DNA of 64,000 nucleotides from Schizochytrium sp. CCTCC M209059 (taxonomy: Eukaryota > Sar > Bigyra > Thraustochytrida > Thraustochytriidae): positions 141,582 to 205,581 of the forward strand of contig KN805407.1 in the NCBI GenBank assembly GCA_000818945.1, read 5' to 3'. The notes under the pieces were generated by a model that saw only the letters and a list, made by a program, of their open reading frames with translations, did not search any database and was not told the DNA's origin. This document shows positions 60,803 to 64,000 of this stretch, piece by piece; position 1 is the stretch's first letter; each line of letters opens with the position of its first letter. Position numbers and translations under genes: made by a program.

Positions 60803-62314
60803 ATGGACCGCGTGCGCGAGGCCATCAAGGCGCAGACCTTGGACCAGGAGGCTATCGCTCGCGTGCTGGACGATGGCGCGGAGATGGCGCTATTGTATGG
60901 CGAGACGCCCCTGGAAAGCGTGAGCGATGCGCTGAAAATTGTACGCACGGCGCCCTCGGCGACTGGCGCCCAGGGCCAGGCGCTTCTGGGGGACGGCTCC
61001 GAAGTCTTCGTGGACGTTGGGTCTGGACGTGGCCATGTGGTGCTGGCAGCAGCCGCGAGCATGAAATGGAAGCGGTGCGTGGGAATTGAACTCGAGCAGG
61101 CCCATGTCGACGAGGCCAACAAGGCTCTTGAGGTCCTGCGTACGCAAACCGCAAATGAGAATGACGATACTGAAGGCGCCGAGGCGCTGCAGACGCCTCC
61201 GTCGGCGATCGAGTTCATTTGTGCAAACGCACTTGATAGCGAGGCCGCGCAAGAGGCGCTCGCAGACGCCAAGCTTGTCTACTGCTTTGACCTTGCATTC
61301 TCCGCGCAGGTCCGTAGCCACTTGGCAGGACTCTTTGCCAAGGTGATGCCGAGCAATGCCCTTTTGATCAGCGGCCACTCGGACCCCGTCCCAAGTGTCG
61401 ACTTTGCACCACTGCTCCCTCTCCAAACTATCAAAATGGAATGGGGCCCTGCACCCTTGCGCGTGTACCGCAAGGCCTCGGGCGCCTTTGATCTTTGGCT
61501 CGAGCAGCACCTGCCTCAGCTTGAGGCCGCGGGAGTTCCAGCAGCTTTGCACAAGGCTGCCTTTCGCAAAATTACCGAAATGGACTTTGATATTGGCGCT
61601 GCCGTTCAGCTCGCGCGTGAGTCGGAAGATTCCGAGGACCTCGTCGTGGTGGCCACCAAGTCCCTCGGAGCTGCCGATGCTCAACAAGAGACCGAGGACG
61701 GCGAGGGCGCTGTCTTTGTTCTTGATCATGCCTGGACATTCGGCTCCCGAGCGGATGCAGCAGCGTCGTTGGCAAGCGTACCGGGTCTTGTGGATCGTTT
61801 GTGGGCGCTGTGCGGCGAGCAAGCCGGCGAAAAAGCCAAGCCCGACGCTGCGCTCTTGCAGGAAGACCCGGAAGAGGCTGCCAAGCGCGTGCTGGACGCA
61901 GCTGGAAATCTTTTGGCGAGCTACGAGGTGCGTCGTGGAGACGCCGAAGGAACCGCAGGCACGACTGTGTTTTATATGCTTGACGAAGTCGGCTCGCGAC
62001 TTCGGCGGCGTCAGCGCGGCTCGGCGGCACGCCTGCAGCCGACAGAGGCTAATTTCCGTTTAGCGCCCATTTACTCTTTTGACTACCGCATGGCGTTCCA
62101 GCTTGCCTGGGCTATTGCTCCCGTGGAAAAGGGATCAGTTCTTGTCGCTGACCATGAGCAGGGTTGGGATGTTCACCATGAGATCGACATTGCTGCGGCC
62201 AGCGAGCAGTCTGCAGAGGCCCTCCCAGAGATGAAGGAGTTTGCCGCCCAGGCTTCACTTCGGCAAATGATGGACGCTTCAAGAGCCTCCGGGACGAGCG
62301 AGTCGGCCGAATAA
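60803..62314 (+). CDS. DOT1-like class I methyltransferase with unknown C-terminal domain
   Basis: Protein of 503 aa. Residues about 30-220 match the DOT1-like SAM-dependent methyltransferase fold: the LYGETPLESV segment, motif I EVFVDVGSGRGHVVLAAA (68-83), the acidic strand end CVGIEL and the LVYCFDLAFSAQVRSHLAGLFAKVMPSNALLIS block. DOT1 enzymes methylate histone H3 Lys79 outside a SET domain, but relatives of the fold act on other substrates, so the target is not claimed. Residues about 280-503 match no family I know; they include a Glu/Ala-rich helical part and a YSFDYRMAFQLAWAIAP segment. Nuclear action is plausible. Start at ATG 60803 with an AATCATGG context. Confidence 0.8.
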   Translation: MDRVREAIKAQTLDQEAIARVLDDGAEMALLYGETPLESVSDALKIVRTAPSATGAQGQALLGDGSEVFVDVGSGRGHVVLAAAASMKWKRCVGIELEQAHVDEANKALEVLRTQTANENDDTEGAEALQTPPSAIEFICANALDSEAAQEALADAKLVYCFDLAFSAQVRSHLAGLFAKVMPSNALLISGHSDPVPSVDFAPLLPLQTIKMEWGPAPLRVYRKASGAFDLWLEQHLPQLEAAGVPAALHKAAFRKITEMDFDIGAAVQLARESEDSEDLVVVATKSLGAADAQQETEDGEGAVFVLDHAWTFGSRADAAASLASVPGLVDRLWALCGEQAGEKAKPDAALLQEDPEEAAKRVLDAAGNLLASYEVRRGDAEGTAGTTVFYMLDEVGSRLRRRQRGSAARLQPTEANFRLAPIYSFDYRMAFQLAWAIAPVEKGSVLVADHEQGWDVHHEIDIAAASEQSAEALPEMKEFAAQASLRQMMDASRASGTSESAE

Positions 62315-62701
62315 ATCACAAGCTTGAGAGAGTAGAAAAAAAGGAATTCCATTTTAGACGCAAACGCCCACGTAGAAACGGCGGTATGTCTCTTTTCCCT
62401 TTTCATGTCACACTTAAATGATTGACAAGCAAAAGCACCGTAACTATTTGTGTGCGATGAGCTATTGATGCAATGCGGCTGCAATCAGCCTCCGTGCCGC
62501 AGACAGGATCGAACGATCTGGACGCTTACGCTTGCAGATTCCAAGACGCCAATAAGCGTTTGGCAGAAGCTTGAGGGCCTCGCCTCTCCTAAGCTGAGAA
62601 TGTGACGCTCGTGATGGTGAATTTTCCAAAAGATTTTTGACTGTTCTACTTACTACGTTTCCTGCAACAGGACTACAACGCAAAGATCTTCCTTACTATC
62701 A
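62315..62701. other. Convergent 3' spacer
   Basis: 3' flanks of the methyltransferase (+) and the thioesterase (-). A GATCG/CGATC hairpin lies near 62508-62519. I checked for a tRNA on the minus strand and rejected it. Nothing else seen. Confidence 0.55.
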
Positions 62702-63667
62702 TCACGCAATAGCATCGCGAACGATCGACGGGACCTTGACGAGGTGGCGCTCCTTGTCATGAACAAAGCACATCTCAAAGACGGCTTCGACGAGCGTCTG
62801 GTCGTTCGAGACACGCGTAAGCTTTTGAAGAATCGGTACGACAAAGTCCGAGTGCTCGCCCTTCGGATCTTGCGTCGTTGTAATGCGGAGCGGCTCAACA
62901 GGCCTCGCGCCGTTTTTGTACGCGAGTTTTGCACTGCGCACAACGGGAACAGCATGAAACTCGGTCTTGGCGCGTGCAAGAATCTCATTGCTGAGAAAAT
63001 CCGAGCGCGCACGCTCGAACCAACAGTAGTAGTTGGGGTGGAATGCGATTCCAGTAAAGTCAGTGTCGGCCAAGTGAATGACCAGGTCAAGCTCTGTGGT
63101 TTTGCCAAGTGAAGAGGGCGCCCCGGGCTTACGCCGAAGCGGCCTTTTCTTGGCGCCGGGCTTTTCGCAGTAGGTGAAGTTCGACTTGCAATCGTCAAAG
63201 TAATAAATGAGGTCGTGCACCGGCTGAGGTACCTTGGTGAGCTGAAAAGTTCTGCTCACCGTGACCATCTCTACAAAGCCAGCGACTAGCAATGTGTTGT
63301 CGCTCTTTCGCCAGATGCTCTGGTCAAAGTGCAGGCGAAAGGGCCCATCTGCAAAAGGAATGGTTCGGACTTCGAGTTCATCGCCGTAAAATGCAGGCTT
63401 GCGAAACGACTGCTCGGACCGCGTGACCACGAAGGAGTCACCACTGTACTCGAACAGTCCTGCGAGAAAGTCTGTGGAGATCGCGTTTTCCCGGCCACGC
63501 TCAAACCAGGTCAAAAAGTTACGATAGAACACGATCCCTACTGTGTCTGTGTCCTCTCTGTACACCTTGACGTCGAGCGCGTCGTAGCCACGTGCACGAG
63601 ACACCTTGAGAGGCGCCTCGTCGAGCTTTGGCAGCTCGCCGCAGACTGCAGTCGATGGCGCAGCCAT
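62702..63667 (-). CDS. Tandem hot-dog acyl-CoA thioesterase-like protein
   Basis: Protein of 321 aa from the first ATG (63667) with two 4-hydroxybenzoyl-CoA thioesterase-like hot-dog domains in a row. Domain 1 (about 30-160) has DTDTVGIVFYRNFLTWFERGR and domain 2 (about 190-320) has DTDFTGIAFHPNYYCWFERAR; in both, the first Asp of the D-x-D-x-x-G motif matches the catalytic Asp of the family. Single-domain members act as oligomers; a fused tandem makes a built-in dimer. Probable role: hydrolysis of acyl-CoA or related thioesters, relevant to lipid turnover. Chain-length specificity cannot be predicted. No targeting peptide is obvious. Confidence 0.9.
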   Translation of the reverse strand: MAAPSTAVCGELPKLDEAPLKVSRARGYDALDVKVYREDTDTVGIVFYRNFLTWFERGRENAISTDFLAGLFEYSGDSFVVTRSEQSFRKPAFYGDELEVRTIPFADGPFRLHFDQSIWRKSDNTLLVAGFVEMVTVSRTFQLTKVPQPVHDLIYYFDDCKSNFTYCEKPGAKKRPLRRKPGAPSSLGKTTELDLVIHLADTDFTGIAFHPNYYCWFERARSDFLSNEILARAKTEFHAVPVVRSAKLAYKNGARPVEPLRITTTQDPKGEHSDFVVPILQKLTRVSNDQTLVEAVFEMCFVHDKERHLVKVPSIVRDAIA

Positions 63668-63924
63668 CTCGCCACAGACCAAAGCGCTTACTCGCTCTGT
63701 TTCGTTCGATTGGCGCGCTTCTTCAAAGGACAGCGAGAAGGTATCGACTGCCTCGTTGCCGCAGCCGGGTCCGTACCGAGTTCGCTTTGCGTACGGGGCT
63801 CCCGGTGTTGCTTCAAGGTTTAAAAATTGGTTGCTGCCAATGCCGTCTCCTCTCGCAGGTTCACGACGTCATCGAGGCCCGTCTTTGATCATCACAGAGC
63901 TAGCGATAGGTTTTTATCGCCCCT
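63668..63924. other. Short spacer, thioesterase promoter and tRNA downstream
   Basis: Upstream of the minus-strand thioesterase and downstream of the minus-strand tRNA. No gene seen. Confidence 0.5.
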
Positions 63925-63944
63925 AAAAAAAAAAAAAAAAAAAA
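63925..63944 (-). terminator. Pol III terminator (T20 on the minus strand)
   Basis: A run of 20 A on the + strand, read as T20 downstream of the tRNA on the minus strand, six bases after the discriminator base. This is the expected terminator for RNA polymerase III, unusually long. Confidence 0.9.
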
Positions 63945-63950
63945 GCCAAG

Positions 63951-64000
63951 TTCCCAATGAGGGGATCGAACCCTCGACCATTTGATTAAGAGTCAAACGC
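63951..64000 (-). tRNA. tRNA-Lys (anticodon CTT), partial at the window edge
   Basis: Only the 3' part is in the window. Reading the minus strand: anticodon stem TTTGA/TCAAA encloses the 7-base loop CTCTTAA, giving anticodon CTT (lysine, AAG codons). A five-base variable region follows, then T-stem GAGGG / CCCTC around loop TTCGATC (the B-box), the 3' acceptor strand ATTGGGA and discriminator A. CCA is not encoded, as usual in eukaryotes. The 5' acceptor and D-arm lie beyond 64000. No intron is visible between the anticodon and the variable region. Confidence 0.95.

Noticed and set aside
62500..62575. tRNA-like segment (GATCGAAC hairpin, CTTG-7 base-CAAG stem-loop)
   Set aside because: Neither strand gives U33 in the candidate anticodon loop, the T-stem has a mismatch and no matching 5' acceptor is present.

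Overview
This is nuclear DNA from a eukaryote. Evidence: a spliced gene with 22 GT-AG introns, a spliced RLP24 gene, a Pol III tRNA with a long T-run terminator, and eukaryote-only proteins (EMG1/NEP1, RLP24, RPC7-like, USP deubiquitinase, SIL1-like, GnT-I-like, DOT1-like, PARP). Most genes are long, intronless and closely packed on both strands, with moderately high GC and many simple repeats. A protist is likely. A labyrinthulomycete/thraustochytrid stramenopile is my best guess, from general genome style rather than a marker gene.

Layout. 1-3.9 kb: a repeat-bearing acidic hypothetical protein (+) and a three-finger C2H2/polyQ protein (-). 3.9-12.2 kb: about 8 kb with no credible gene, full of tetra- and pentanucleotide arrays. 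12.2-14.2 kb: ABCG half-transporter (-). 14.2-16.7 kb: another gene-free, repeat-rich stretch. 16.7-24.8 kb: a 23-exon gene (+) for a protein I reconstruct at 1,699 aa, made of an acidic N-terminus, 21 leucine-rich repeats with one per exon (20 of the 21 LRR exons are 84 or 87 nt, all introns are phase 2), a protein kinase domain and a TIR-like domain. 25.0-26.8 kb: a second ABCG paralogue (-). 27.5-32.2 kb: sulfotransferase-like (-), EMG1 (+), JMJD7-like JmjC hydroxylase (-). 32.5-36.4 kb: GT13/GnT-I-like glycosyltransferase with a Cys-rich MGAT5-like tail (+) and RLP24 (+). 38.0-48.4 kb: one uninterrupted 3,458-codon ubiquitin-specific protease (+). 49.1-55.0 kb: SIL1-like nucleotide exchange factor (+), RWD-PARP (-), RPC7-like Pol III subunit (+), ankyrin-TIR (-). 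57.2-63.7 kb: Tudor-like small protein (+), F-box/LRR (-), DOT1-like methyltransferase (+), tandem hot-dog thioesterase (-). A tRNA-Lys(CTT) on the minus strand runs off the right end.

The genes do not form one pathway. Three themes recur: ribosome and RNA-polymerase biogenesis (EMG1, RLP24, RPC7-like), ubiquitin control (USP, F-box/LRR), and parts reminiscent of innate immunity or NAD signalling (LRR-kinase-TIR, ankyrin-TIR, RWD-PARP). The most remarkable object is the LRR-kinase-TIR gene. Its frame-neutral one-repeat-per-exon array could be expanded, shuffled or alternatively spliced without breaking the frame. Its TIR-like domain appears to lack the catalytic glutamate of TIR NADases, whereas the separate ankyrin-TIR protein keeps it.
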